From a bacterium 1XD42-54 (GTDB lineage Bacteria > Bacillota > Clostridia > Lachnospirales > Lachnospiraceae): a stretch of DNA of 64,000 nucleotides. Positions 17,229 to 25,688 of this stretch are shown here, piece by piece. Made by a program: the position numbers and the translations under genes. The DNA lies in assembly GCA_003612585.1 (NCBI GenBank), contig RAZH01000001.1:372001-436000 (forward strand), read 5' to 3'. The stretch's first letter is position 1. Each line of letters begins with the position of its first letter. The notes beneath the pieces were generated by a model. The model saw only the letters and a program-made list of their open reading frames with translations. It had not been told where the DNA came from and made no database searches.

Positions 17229-18074
17229 TCACAAGGCACATTTTCCCAGTACTACCCGATCAAGTCCCGCCAGATCCTGCTTCACGCGTATTTCCGAAAA
17301 TCCTCCCTCGGACATCAGCGCTTTTACCGATTCTCCCTGATCGTATCCGATCTCGAATAAAAGCCATCCACCTGGACATAGGTGTTCCCGGCTCTCCTGA
17401 ATAATGCTCCGATAAAAATGCAGTCCGTCCTCCCGGCCGTCCAGCGCCTGATGCGGCTCATGCAGCCGCACTTCCTCAGCCAGCGTATCAATCACATGAC
17501 TGCGTATATACGGCGGATTTGATACAATCACGTCGTACTGTCCCGGAATATCAGAAAACAGATCACTGTGCAATAGCCTTACAGCAGCCCCCAGACAGGC
17601 CGCATTCTCTGCTGCAACAGCAAGCGCCTGTTCTGAAATATCCGCGGCATCTATCAGCAGTTCTGCGCCAAATTTTGCCAGACTAATGGCAATACAGCCG
17701 GAACCAGTACACAAATCCAGCACCCGCATACCCGGCCGCAGCCGCGCAAGTGTCTCTTCGACCAAGATTTCTGTATCCTGACGCGGTATCAAAACATGTT
17801 CATTCACCCGAAACAACAGCCCCATAAATTCCTGCTGCCCGGTCAGATGCTGGAGCGGAATATGACTGCCCCTGGACAAAATAAGCTCCTCATAGCGCGC
17901 GTGCTGCTCCGGCATCATGGGCGCTCCTCCCTCCGCCAGAAAATACGTTCTCGTAATCCCTGTCACATAAGTGAGGAGCAGCCAGGCATCCACCGAAGCA
18001 TCCTCAATGCCACACGCGGTCAAGTACTGCGCACCGTCCCGGTATGCTTCCCGCAGTGTTTTATGACGGATCAT
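17229..18074 (-). CDS. prmC: peptide chain release factor N(5)-glutamine methyltransferase
   Basis: SAM-dependent methyltransferase of 281 residues for the GGQ glutamine of release factors. SAM motif I is VLDLCTGSGCIAISLAK near residue 112. The diagnostic NPPY is in DVIVSNPPYIRSHVI near 175. The start at 18074 has GAGG six bases upstream and overlaps the end of the DUF1385 gene by 14 bases, implying translational coupling. Confidence 0.96.
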   Translation of the reverse strand: MIRHKTLREAYRDGAQYLTACGIEDASVDAWLLLTYVTGITRTYFLAEGGAPMMPEQHARYEELILSRGSHIPLQHLTGQQEFMGLLFRVNEHVLIPRQDTEILVEETLARLRPGMRVLDLCTGSGCIAISLAKFGAELLIDAADISEQALAVAAENAACLGAAVRLLHSDLFSDIPGQYDVIVSNPPYIRSHVIDTLAEEVRLHEPHQALDGREDGLHFYRSIIQESREHLCPGGWLLFEIGYDQGESVKALMSEGGFSEIRVKQDLAGLDRVVLGKCAL

Positions 18075-19170
18075 CGGACGCCTCATCTAACTTATACTGT
18101 GCCCCAAACTGTTCATTTTCAAACTTCTTCCAGTCAAATACTGCTTCTACTGACGCAATCGCCACTTCAATCATCGCGTCATCCGGCTCTTTTGTCGTCA
18201 GACGCTGCATAGCCATACCCGGCTTGCTGAGAAAATTCACCAGTTTGCTCTCTGACATACCTGCCAGACGAATAAATTCATAAGATACTCCTGCGATCAC
18301 CGGAAGCAAAGCCAGACGCAGCACAATACGCCAGAACGCCGTATTCACATGAATCAGCGCGAACAGCGGAATACTAACTACCATAATAAACACTATGCTG
18401 ACAAACATGACTATAAACAGAAAGCTCGTGCCGCAACGCTTATGCTCCCGGGAGCTTTTCCGGACGTTTTCCACATTCAGCTCCAGGCCATGTTCGATAC
18501 AGTTGATACATTTATGTTCCGCACCGTGATACATAAAAGTCCTCTGAATATCCTTCATTCTGGAAATCAATGCCAGGTATCCCATAAAGATCATCAGCTT
18601 GACAATGCCCTCAATCACAAGAATCGCCATCTCAGACGTGATTGCCTGCCGGAGCAGTCTGGAAAGAAAATACGGCACCATCATAAAGAGCACAATTGAA
18701 AATGCAAGAGAGAAAATAACGGTTATAGTCATTATCGTATCATTCTCTTCCTTTTTCTCGCCGCCACTTACCTCCCCGGCTTCTTTTTTCAGCTTTTCCT
18801 CGCATTTTGCAAGAACCTGCTCAGCCTCGGCTTCCTTTCCCTGTCTTTTCAGCTTCTCTGCTTTTGCCTCTGCCTTTTTCCTCGCCTTACTTTCTCTTTG
18901 GGTACGCTCCTCCTCAGACTCTTCCGCAAACAGCGATGCAGAGTACATCAGAGCTTTCATCCCCAGGATCATAGAATCAAAGAAATTGACAACGCCTCGA
19001 ATAATCGGCAGCTTAACAATTTTATTATCCTGGAAACGGCTGCTGCTGCAATTCTGTACATCCACGACGATCTCGTTGTCCGGCGTCCGCACTGCCACCG
19101 CATACTTTCCGCCATTGCGCATCATAACGCCCTCAATGACCGCCTGTCCCCCTATACCGGATGGTTTCAT
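18061..19170 (-). CDS. DUF1385 family membrane protein
   Basis: 369 residues. The conserved N-terminus GIGGQAVIEGVMMRNGGKYA is diagnostic of DUF1385. A highly charged helical insert lies at about residues 95-150 (lysine/glutamate-rich, coiled-coil-like), followed by several membrane segments and HGAEHKCINCIEHG, with conserved His/Cys/Glu. The biochemical function is unknown. Its place between rpmE and prmC-prfA recurs in clostridia. The start was set at Met 6 of the longest frame because GGAGG lies eight bases upstream. Confidence 0.9.
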   Translation of the reverse strand: MKPSGIGGQAVIEGVMMRNGGKYAVAVRTPDNEIVVDVQNCSSSRFQDNKIVKLPIIRGVVNFFDSMILGMKALMYSASLFAEESEEERTQRESKARKKAEAKAEKLKRQGKEAEAEQVLAKCEEKLKKEAGEVSGGEKKEENDTIMTITVIFSLAFSIVLFMMVPYFLSRLLRQAITSEMAILVIEGIVKLMIFMGYLALISRMKDIQRTFMYHGAEHKCINCIEHGLELNVENVRKSSREHKRCGTSFLFIVMFVSIVFIMVVSIPLFALIHVNTAFWRIVLRLALLPVIAGVSYEFIRLAGMSESKLVNFLSKPGMAMQRLTTKEPDDAMIEVAIASVEAVFDWKKFENEQFGAQYKLDEASDDPS

Positions 19171-19190
19171 ATAAATTTCCTCCATTATTT

Positions 19191-19221
19191 AAAAACAGGT
19201 TGAGATTTTTCAATCTCAACC
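19191..19221 (-). terminator. terminator or attenuator between rpmE and DUF1385
   Basis: GGTTGAGATT and AATCTCAACC form a perfect 10-bp stem; the minus strand continues TGTTTTTAAA. Partial read-through would supply the DUF1385-prmC-prfA genes. Confidence 0.85.
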
Positions 19222-19236
19222 TTATCTCTTCTCACA

Positions 19237-19443
19237 CTATTTAGACTCAATACCGTATTTTCTGTTGAATCTCTCAATACGTCCGCGGGCTGCTGCTGCC
19301 TTCTGCTGACCTGTGTAGAATGAATGGCACTTTGAACAGATTTCTACATGGATATCCTTCTTTGTAGAACCTGTAACATAAGTATTTCCACAGTTGCATG
19401 TAACCGTTGCCTGATAATAATTCGGATGGATTCCTTCCTTCAT
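19237..19443 (-). CDS. rpmE: 50S ribosomal protein L31
   Basis: L31 of 68 residues ([20 protein letters not shown]...). It has the zinc-ribbon cysteines CNC and CSKC, so it is the zinc-containing type. The start at 19443 follows GAGGTGAAAATC; the longer frame to 19533 is just leader. Its promoter is at 19607-19635, which leaves a leader of about 160 bases. Confidence 0.97.
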   Translation of the reverse strand: MKEGIHPNYYQATVTCNCGNTYVTGSTKKDIHVEICSKCHSFYTGQQKAAAARGRIERFNRKYGIESK

Positions 19444-19776
19444 GATTTTCACCTCTTCTTCGTATTTTGTGAACTGCTGAATCCGGCTTCCACGCCGTCT
19501 CATTTCTGGCCAATGCTGCTCAAATGTTACCACAACAAGCTATCCCAGACTACCCCTGCAAGTCCCTGCAGTTACGTTGCAAATCAAATTATATCACAAC
19601 GTAAAAATGATAGCACAAATTTCGGCACAATGCAACTATTTTATAGAGGTTTTTACGCGTCCTTTATCCTCCCCACGAAACGCGGCGCCTCAAAAAATAT
19701 CTGCCATTTTTATATATTTATTTTATCTGTTTCCGGGAATACTATCTTTAATACACCCTGAAAGGAGATTCTGCAA
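19444..19776. other. intergenic region between rpmE and a small plus-strand gene
   Basis: It contains the rpmE leader and promoter on the minus strand. GTTGCAAATCAAATTAT and nearby bases show a short inverted repeat (TTGCAAATCAAATTATA against the minus-strand equivalent), but no clear regulatory RNA. On the plus strand an AT-rich stretch (19700-19760) may hold the promoter of the small gene; no clear boxes were found. Confidence 0.5.
19607..19635 (-). promoter_or_regulatory. promoter of rpmE
   Basis: Minus strand TTGCAT (19630-19635), 17-base spacer, TATCAT (19607-19612). Confidence 0.75.
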
Positions 19777-19974
19777 ATGTCAACTAAAATTCATTCTACT
19801 GTGACAGAACTTCCCGCTTCCTGCAAGGCTTCCGCTGAACGCATGGCAAGGGAACTGGCAAAAGAAGATTTCGCAGAAATTACCGAAAGCTGCCGTAAAC
19901 AGATTACAGAGCTCGAGCATACGCTCTCAAAGGAACTCGGAGAGAACATTGCTCTTGTTGCGTTTCGGGTTTAA
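19777..19974 (+). CDS. small hypothetical protein, 65 residues
   Basis: I do not recognise this protein. It has a good ribosome binding site (GAAAGGAGATTCTGCAA before ATG), a compact alpha-helical, charged sequence (ERMARELAKEDFAEITESCRKQ) and ends in ENIALVAFRV. Directly after it stands a strong terminator. These points favour a real gene over a chance frame. It is the only plus-strand gene between the prfA and rho units and has no signal or membrane segment. Confidence 0.65.
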   Translation: MSTKIHSTVTELPASCKASAERMARELAKEDFAEITESCRKQITELEHTLSKELGENIALVAFRV

Positions 19975-20001
19975 CAAAAAGCGGGGCATCTGATGCACAT
20001 A

Positions 20002-20049
20002 AAAGGCCTTCTATGACATTGTCTCTTCACAATGTCATAGAAGGCCTTT
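20002..20049. terminator. bidirectional terminator between the small gene and rho
   Basis: Perfect 21-bp arms (AAAGGCCTTCTATGACATTGT and its complement) with a six-base loop. The T-run on both strands (AAAGGCCTTT ends) fits convergent genes. Confidence 0.88.
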
Positions 20050-20058
20050 ACACATTGC

Positions 20059-21612
20059 TTAAACAAACTTCTGTCTGCGTACCTTCTGAACAAGCTCCCG
20101 GTTGTCTTTTGTATGAACAAACATATTCAAAATATTTTCCACTGCCTCATCTGACTTCATTCCGTTTAACGCGCGGCGCATGATATAAACTGCCTCCTGC
20201 TCTTCACGGTCAAGCAGAAGATCTTCACGGCGGGTACCGGATTTCGGAATATCAATTGCCGGAAAAACACGCTTCTCGGAAAGCTTACGGTCAAGTACCA
20301 GCTCCATATTTCCGGTTCCCTTAAATTCCTCGTATACTACGTCGTCCATCTTGCTTCCCGTATCTACAAGCGCTGTGGCTAGAATCGTCAGGCTGCCGCC
20401 CTCCCGCATCTTTCTCGCCGCACCGAAAAACCGTTTCGGCATATGCAGCGCTGCCGGGTCCAGACCACCCGAAAGCGTACGGCCGCTGGGCGGTACGGTG
20501 AGGTTATACGCACGGGCAAGGCGCGTGATACTGTCGAGCAAAATCGTCACATTTTCTTTTTGTTCCACAAGACGTTTTGCACGCTCAATTACCATCTCCG
20601 AAACCCTTTTATGGTGCTCCGGCAGTTCGTCAAATGTAGAATAAATAACCTCTACATTCTCACCGCAAATGGCTTCCTTGATGTCCGTCACTTCCTCCGG
20701 GCGTTCGTCAATCAAAAGAATCAGCAGGCGCATATGCGGATCATTTTGTAGAATAGACCGTGCCACATCTTTCAGCAGCGTAGTCTTTCCTGCTTTCGGA
20801 GGCGACACAATCATGCCTCTTTGTCCCTTTCCGATTGGTGAAAACAAATCAACAATCCGCATCGCAGTCGCACGTGAACCGCGCTCCATGCGCATCCGCT
20901 CATTTGGGAAGACCGGTGTCATGTCCTCAAAGTTACACCGCTTCATTGCCTCAAAGGGCGGCTTTCCATTTATTGTCTTCAAATAAAGCAATGCTCCAAA
21001 TTTTTCCTGCTGCGCCCGGATTCTCATATTACCGGAAATAATATCCCCTGTCTTCAGATTAAAACGGCGAATCTGTGACGGAGACACATACACATCATTA
21101 TCCCCCGGAAGATAATTATCGCTCCGTATAAAACCAAAGCCATCCGGCATGACCTCCAGAATCCCACAGGCCATAATCCCGCTGTCAAGCTGAGAAAGCT
21201 CTGTCGGAGGCCTGTCCGTCCGTTCCGAAGCCGGTCCCTCCTGCTCAAACCGCTCCTGGTTGCGATACTCTGGGCTGCTTTCTTCGTTGCGCGGTTCACG
21301 CCGACTGCGTTCTCCCTCCCGCGATGTCCCGGGATAACGTCGTTCCGACATGCCCTGGCGCTTTCCTTCTGCCGGATTCGCGGTCCCCGGCTGGGGCATC
21401 ACTTTTTCTACATGAGTCGCTTCCAGCTGTTCCGTCGCTTCGGAATGGGTTGGTTCCTCCCCCTGCTGTTTTTCTGCCTTATCTTTTTCATCTTGCAGGA
21501 GCATTGTATCAATCAATTCACCTTTTTTCATTGTCGAGATGCCTCTCATCCCTCTGGCCTTTGCTAATTCTTTCAGCACAGCCAAAGACAGCGATTCATA
21601 TTTTTCTTTCAT
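20059..21612 (-). CDS. rho: transcription termination factor Rho
   Basis: Hexameric RNA helicase of 517 residues. It has an N-terminal Rho_N domain ([16 protein letters not shown]) and then a long charged, low-complexity insert (about residues 45-130, rich in Glu, Arg, Ser, Pro). Next are the cold-shock-like RNA-binding domain ([20 protein letters not shown]), the Walker [14 protein letters not shown] and Walker [14 protein letters not shown]. The Arg-rich Rho C-terminus [10 protein letters not shown] is intact. The start at 21612 has GAGG five bases upstream. Inserts of this kind occur in several clostridial and actinobacterial Rho proteins. Confidence 0.96.
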   Translation of the reverse strand: MKEKYESLSLAVLKELAKARGMRGISTMKKGELIDTMLLQDEKDKAEKQQGEEPTHSEATEQLEATHVEKVMPQPGTANPAEGKRQGMSERRYPGTSREGERSRREPRNEESSPEYRNQERFEQEGPASERTDRPPTELSQLDSGIMACGILEVMPDGFGFIRSDNYLPGDNDVYVSPSQIRRFNLKTGDIISGNMRIRAQQEKFGALLYLKTINGKPPFEAMKRCNFEDMTPVFPNERMRMERGSRATAMRIVDLFSPIGKGQRGMIVSPPKAGKTTLLKDVARSILQNDPHMRLLILLIDERPEEVTDIKEAICGENVEVIYSTFDELPEHHKRVSEMVIERAKRLVEQKENVTILLDSITRLARAYNLTVPPSGRTLSGGLDPAALHMPKRFFGAARKMREGGSLTILATALVDTGSKMDDVVYEEFKGTGNMELVLDRKLSEKRVFPAIDIPKSGTRREDLLLDREEQEAVYIMRRALNGMKSDEAVENILNMFVHTKDNRELVQKVRRQKFV

Positions 21613-21762
21613 ATTCACCTCATAATTTATTTCTGTTTTATTTTCTTTTGCAACTTTTATTCTTCTTTTACTAAGCGGGATATATTTGTCTGAAATGACT
21701 GATGCGAACCTATATCTGATCAGATCGCCGTATAAGCAGCTTTGTAACAGCATTTTTGTTTC

Positions 21763-21792
21763 ATTGTATCATACAGTACCCTCGCTTGACAA
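21763..21792 (-). promoter_or_regulatory. promoter of rho
   Basis: Minus strand TTGTCA (21787-21792), 18-base spacer, TACAAT (21763-21768). Confidence 0.7.
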
Positions 21793-21805
21793 GGGCACAT
21801 ATATT

Positions 21806-21865
21806 GAAAAGAAAAACAGAAATTAATCTGGCTGCGGCATTGCTATCCATCCTCACAGCCAGATT
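21806..21865 (-). terminator. terminator of the TIGR04086 gene
   Basis: AATCTGGCTG (21825-21834) pairs with CAGCCAGATT (21856-21865); the minus strand continues AATTTCTGTTTTTC. Confidence 0.8.
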
Positions 21866-21952
21866 CTCTCAGAACATCATTATTCCTTGCCTAGAACCAT
21901 TTTAGAAATGCACATTATAACAGGTCTCCTGTCACGTTTGGCGAAAAATGCA

Positions 21953-22327
21953 CTATTTTGCAAGCATTCCACCCAGCATTCCGCCGCACGCGCACAAGAC
22001 AAAGGCCGTTATTCCCTGCAAGAGACCACACTGCAAAGAATGATCTCCCATCCCCGATATCAGAAGAAGCAGAGCAAAATACACGCAGCCAAGCAGCAGC
22101 CCCCAGAGAAATTTTTTGCTTCCCGCCTTATGCCCGCAATACATACCGCCCAATAGACATGCAAACACATACGTAAACAAAATACAAATCTCCATTTTTT
22201 CTGCAAGTGGCTGAAACTTCAGCATTATAAAGGCCAGCAAAAACAATACCACCGCAGTCACAACACCGGACAGCACAAGGCCCTTCAAAAGCTGCAAAGC
22301 TTTCCCTCTTCCACGAAGTACTTCCAC
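21953..22327 (-). CDS. TIGR04086-family membrane protein
   Basis: Small membrane protein of 124 residues with four hydrophobic segments (GLVLSGVVTAVVLFLLAFI; ICILFTYVFACLLGGMYCG; FLWGLLLGCVYFALLLL; LLQGITAFVLCACGGMLGG). This matches the four-helix TIGR04086 family of Firmicutes, of unknown function. I place the start at the GTG at 22327: AAAGGGGG lies seven bases upstream and VEVLRGRGKALQLL directly precedes the first helix. The outer ATG at 22390 has no site. It is divergent from the CNNM/CBS gene, whose start lies 97 bases away. Confidence 0.8.
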   Translation of the reverse strand: MEVLRGRGKALQLLKGLVLSGVVTAVVLFLLAFIMLKFQPLAEKMEICILFTYVFACLLGGMYCGHKAGSKKFLWGLLLGCVYFALLLLISGMGDHSLQCGLLQGITAFVLCACGGMLGGMLAK

Positions 22328-22423
22328 ACAAATTCCCCCTTTTTGCTGTTGCTTTTTATCTGAAACTATTGTATGATTCAAGATAAACATTTTATGTTCG
22401 AATTTAAAAAAGGAGATGATTTT

Positions 22424-23722
22424 TTGACTTCAGAAGATGCCATACAACTGTTGGCTCTATTGTTCCTCGTAATGCTTTCTGCATTCTTTTCCTCTGCCGA
22501 AACGGCTCTTACCACGGTAAACCGTATCCGGCTTCAAGCGCTTTGTGCCGAAGGGGATAAGCGTGCTGCCGTTGTTCTAAAGGTGGTTGAGAATTCCTCT
22601 AAAATGCTCAGTTCCATCCTGATCGGCAACAACCTCGTGAACAATTTTTCAGCTGCCCTGGCAACTGCTCTGGCCATCAAAATGTTTGGAAATGGCGCAG
22701 TCGGAATTGTTACCGGTATTCTGACAATCGCGATTCTCATTTTTGGCGAGATTACACCCAAAACATTTGCGACGGCAAATGCGGAAAGACTTTCTCTGGC
22801 ATATGCCTCCGTAATACTTCTTCTGATGAAGATCCTGACGCCCGTTATTGTCATCATCAACACGATTTGCCGCTATTTGCTGAAGCTTTTGCATGTTGAT
22901 ACGGATCGTTCTTTGAACACTATGACAGAAATGGAACTCCGTACTATCGTGGAAGTCAGCCATAAGGACGGCGTTATTGAAAAAGAAGAACGCGAGATGA
23001 TTTACAACGTAGTAGATTTCGGTGATTCCCAGGCTAAAGACGTCATGGTTCCCCGTGCGGACGTTGTGTCAGTCAGCGATACCTCTTCCTACAGTGAAAT
23101 ACGCGAAGTATTCCGCACGGAAAAATATACACGCCTTCCGGTATATCAGGGTGATCGCGATAATATCATCGGTATTCTCAACATTAAGGATTTCTTCTTC
23201 TGTAACGATACCGAAGATTTCAAGGTGTCTGATATCATGTACGAACCGTACTTTACGTATGAGTACAAAAAAACATCCGAACTTTTAATGGAAATGCAAA
23301 AATCCTCTGTCAGCATTGCGGTCGTTCTTGATGAATATGGCGCTGCGGTCGGAATGGTTTCTCTTGAAGACCTTCTGGAGGAGATTGTCGGAGAAATTCG
23401 CGACGAGTACGATGAGGATGAAAAAGATCTGATTCAGAAAGTATCTGACTGTGAATATATCATTGAAGGTTCTGTAAAACTGGACGATGTGAACGATACG
23501 TTACAGCTGGCTCTCTCTTCTGATGAATACGATTCCATCGGCGGACTGATCATTGAAAAGCTTGACCACCTCCCGACCGAACATGAATCTGTAATAACAG
23601 AAGAAGGGATCAGTCTGACTGTCATGCAGATGGATAAAAACCGGATCGAATCTGTCCGTCTTGTGCTCCCGCAGCCTCAGGAGGAGTCGGGAGAAACGTC
23701 TGAAACAGACGGATCTCTATAA
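22424..23722 (+). CDS. hemolysin/CorC-type transporter (CNNM-CBS-CorC_HlyC)
   Basis: 432-residue membrane protein. An N-terminal CNNM domain has four hydrophobic segments (LLALLFLVMLSAFFSSAETAL, with the conserved SSAET). A CBS pair follows at about residues 200-325 (DVMVPRADVVSVSD; VSIAVVLDEYGAAVGMVS), then the C-terminal CorC_HlyC domain (EGSVKLDDVND). The family is linked to Mg2+ or Co2+ efflux and homeostasis; the substrate here is uncertain. The start was set at TTG 22424, with AAAGGAG eight bases upstream; the ATG at 22373 has no site. Confidence 0.9.
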   Translation: MTSEDAIQLLALLFLVMLSAFFSSAETALTTVNRIRLQALCAEGDKRAAVVLKVVENSSKMLSSILIGNNLVNNFSAALATALAIKMFGNGAVGIVTGILTIAILIFGEITPKTFATANAERLSLAYASVILLLMKILTPVIVIINTICRYLLKLLHVDTDRSLNTMTEMELRTIVEVSHKDGVIEKEEREMIYNVVDFGDSQAKDVMVPRADVVSVSDTSSYSEIREVFRTEKYTRLPVYQGDRDNIIGILNIKDFFFCNDTEDFKVSDIMYEPYFTYEYKKTSELLMEMQKSSVSIAVVLDEYGAAVGMVSLEDLLEEIVGEIRDEYDEDEKDLIQKVSDCEYIIEGSVKLDDVNDTLQLALSSDEYDSIGGLIIEKLDHLPTEHESVITEEGISLTVMQMDKNRIESVRLVLPQPQEESGETSETDGSL

Positions 23723-23768
23723 ACAGTACCTTATAAACCAAAGATTCAAAACACAAAATAAACCTGCG

Positions 23769-23803
23769 AAAAGGCATCCTCACAATTCCGGAGGATGCCT
23801 TTT
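23769..23803. terminator. bidirectional terminator between the CNNM/CBS gene and the NlpC/P60 gene
   Basis: AAAAGGCATCCTC (23769-23781) pairs perfectly with GAGGATGCCTTTT (23791-23803). Both strands end in T-rich runs; the flanking genes converge. Confidence 0.9.
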
Positions 23804-23871
23804 GATTTTGATCTGTAAATTTTCAGTTTATGTATCATTATCCTGTGAATACTCTTGCTGTATTCGTTCAA

Positions 23872-25500
23872 TTAATCCGTAATTACTCTTGTTGCCCAAA
23901 CTGCATCGTCTGCAATTCCGGATGTGATAATCCCGGCCCGGCTGTTTGCTGCCTGAACCACCTGTCCATCTCCTATGTACATACTGACATGATAAACGTA
24001 TCCGTTTCTTGCATAGAAAATCAAATCGCCCGGCTCCGCCGAGTCAATCGGAATCTGCAGCCCGTATCCGGCCTGATCCTCTGCAACACGCGGAATGGAA
24101 TAGTCAAAGTTTGCATAAATGCTCTGTACAAAGCCGGAGCAATCTGCCCCGTCTGTCAGGCTTGTTCCACCCCATACATATCGGTTTCCTACAAACTGCA
24201 AGGCAAATTTCACCATTGCTTCCCGGGTCTTTGCAGCCTGCGACGCCTCTTTTACAGAAGTCAGGGTATAGTAACAAGCCTTATTATCCTTCGGCTCCAC
24301 CAGCATCTGAGCAAGCGTCATATTTTTTTCCCCTCTTTCAGAAACCTTGGCACGCGCCTTATTTCCTGTAATCAGGGAATGCTTCTCCACGAAGCCTCTC
24401 GCATCTCCGGATTCCACAAACACCCAGTCCTTGTCAGAATCCGCCAATATATAACACAAAGCCTGATCAGAAAGAATGCCTGTAACGGTAGAAGAAGACT
24501 TTCTTTGCTCATACATCTTTACTTCACCAGAAGCAAGTGCATACACCTTATCTACAACTACATCCTGCACCGTCGTATGTGTATACTCAAAAGCAGAATT
24601 TTCAGTCCGGGCCACAAGAAGACGTGCCACAGGAAGCAAATCTACCCCTTTTATCCCGGCAATGCGCTCCGCAACCTCGTCTATAACTACCTCTTCTGCC
24701 TTCAAAAATCCACGGACATTTCCTGATTCTATGTAATACCATCCATCTCCCTGGTCTTCCAGGATATAACAAAGTCCATAATAGTCCAGTTCTCCTACTA
24801 CTGTGGATTCGCCAGACTTCTCCTCATAAACCTTTGCGCCCGTATCATTTTTCACAATCGCGAACCTTTTGTCCACCTTTGCAAAACGGAATTCCAGCTC
24901 AATATCCGGCGGAATAACAATTTTCTGGTTCGCAATCAGTTCTTTGTTTGATTTATATTTTGATTTCTTTTTTTTGGTCTTTGACTTTTTCGGCTTTTCC
25001 GTCTCTGACTCAGATTCAGACTCAGATTCCGTCGGCATAGTCTCTGTCGAATTTGTTTCTGTCGGCGGCTGTGTCTCAGAAGGAAGCTCTGTTTCCGGTG
25101 TCGTCACCGGCTCAGTGTCCGGCTCCGAAGGTCCCGTTACAGGCTCTGTAGACCCCTGCGTTTCTGTATTCTGAGTTTCTGTATCCTGCGTCTCCGTATT
25201 CTGAGTTCCCGTATCCTGCGTCTCTGTTTGCGGAGGCTGTGTCTCCGGACTTTGCGTCTCTGTCTCCGGAGGCAGTGGCGGCTCCGTTTCCGGTGCCTGC
25301 GTCTGCGGAGGCTGTGTTTCCGGCGCCTTGGTCTCCGGTGTTTCCGTCACCGGCAAAGACGGCGCTCCATCTTCTGAGGCAAACACAATTCCCCCTGCGA
25401 TTTCTATCTGCCATATCGTATTGTCATCTCCGCTGACTGCACATGATGCCAAAAGTAATACAGTACAAAGTGCAGCCGTGAGTAACTTCTTTTTTCGCAT
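23872..25500 (-). CDS. SH3/NlpC-P60 cell-wall hydrolase lipoprotein
   Basis: Peptidoglycan endopeptidase of 542 residues. The lipobox LLASC places the lipidated cysteine at residue 20. A long Thr/Glu/Pro linker (about 48-165) with ETQDT/ETQNT repeats and a Lys-rich patch follows. Then come two SH3_3 domains (about 213-275 and 310-375) and the NlpC/P60 domain (about 430-542). The catalytic Cys is in GADCSGFVQ and the His in GYVYHVSMYIG. The linker probably spans the wall. Promoter at 25616-25644; the leader contains a 12-bp hairpin. D-glutamyl-L-diamino acid bonds are the usual targets of the family. Confidence 0.93.
   Translation of the reverse strand: MRKKKLLTAALCTVLLLASCAVSGDDNTIWQIEIAGGIVFASEDGAPSLPVTETPETKAPETQPPQTQAPETEPPLPPETETQSPETQPPQTETQDTGTQNTETQDTETQNTETQGSTEPVTGPSEPDTEPVTTPETELPSETQPPTETNSTETMPTESESESESETEKPKKSKTKKKKSKYKSNKELIANQKIVIPPDIELEFRFAKVDKRFAIVKNDTGAKVYEEKSGESTVVGELDYYGLCYILEDQGDGWYYIESGNVRGFLKAEEVVIDEVAERIAGIKGVDLLPVARLLVARTENSAFEYTHTTVQDVVVDKVYALASGEVKMYEQRKSSSTVTGILSDQALCYILADSDKDWVFVESGDARGFVEKHSLITGNKARAKVSERGEKNMTLAQMLVEPKDNKACYYTLTSVKEASQAAKTREAMVKFALQFVGNRYVWGGTSLTDGADCSGFVQSIYANFDYSIPRVAEDQAGYGLQIPIDSAEPGDLIFYARNGYVYHVSMYIGDGQVVQAANSRAGIITSGIADDAVWATRVITD
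25155..25230 (-). repeat. in-frame 15-bp repeats coding the Thr/Glu/Gln linker
   Basis: Units coding ETQDT and ETQNT alternate, so there is a 30-bp higher-order period. Such a tract can vary in copy number. Confidence 0.75.
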
Positions 25501-25554
25501 TGCTTTTCTCCCCTGAAGTAACTTTTCATTCCTGATTCACGGAACTTTTGCTCG

Positions 25555-25591
25555 AATTTCAGCCAGTCAACTCCCCTGCCTGGCTGAAATT
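25555..25591 (-). repeat. perfect inverted repeat in the leader of the NlpC/P60 gene
   Basis: AATTTCAGCCAG and CTGGCTGAAATT (12-bp arms, 13-base loop). There is no T-run, so it is not a usual terminator for trkH; a leader hairpin is more likely. Confidence 0.55.
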
Positions 25592-25615
25592 TGCTTATAA
25601 AATGCACCTTTTTTT

Positions 25616-25644
25616 ATTTTAACACAGTCATTCAAAATTGTAAA
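25616..25644 (-). promoter_or_regulatory. promoter of the NlpC/P60 gene
   Basis: Minus strand TTTACA (25639-25644), 17-base spacer, TAAAAT (25616-25621). Confidence 0.65.
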
Positions 25645-25688
25645 GATCTTGAGCGCCCCCATAAATCAAGGATTTTTCAATAGCTGTC

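Larger units (their letters stand above)
21613..21952. other. rho leader and promoter; terminator of the next gene
   Basis: Contains the rho leader of about 150 bases (nothing structured recognised), the rho promoter (21763-21792), and a terminator (21806-21865) of the membrane protein gene upstream. Confidence 0.65.

Noticed and set aside
25555-25591. The inverted repeat as terminator of trkH
   Set aside because: It has no following T-run and lies downstream of the NlpC/P60 promoter, so a leader hairpin fits better.
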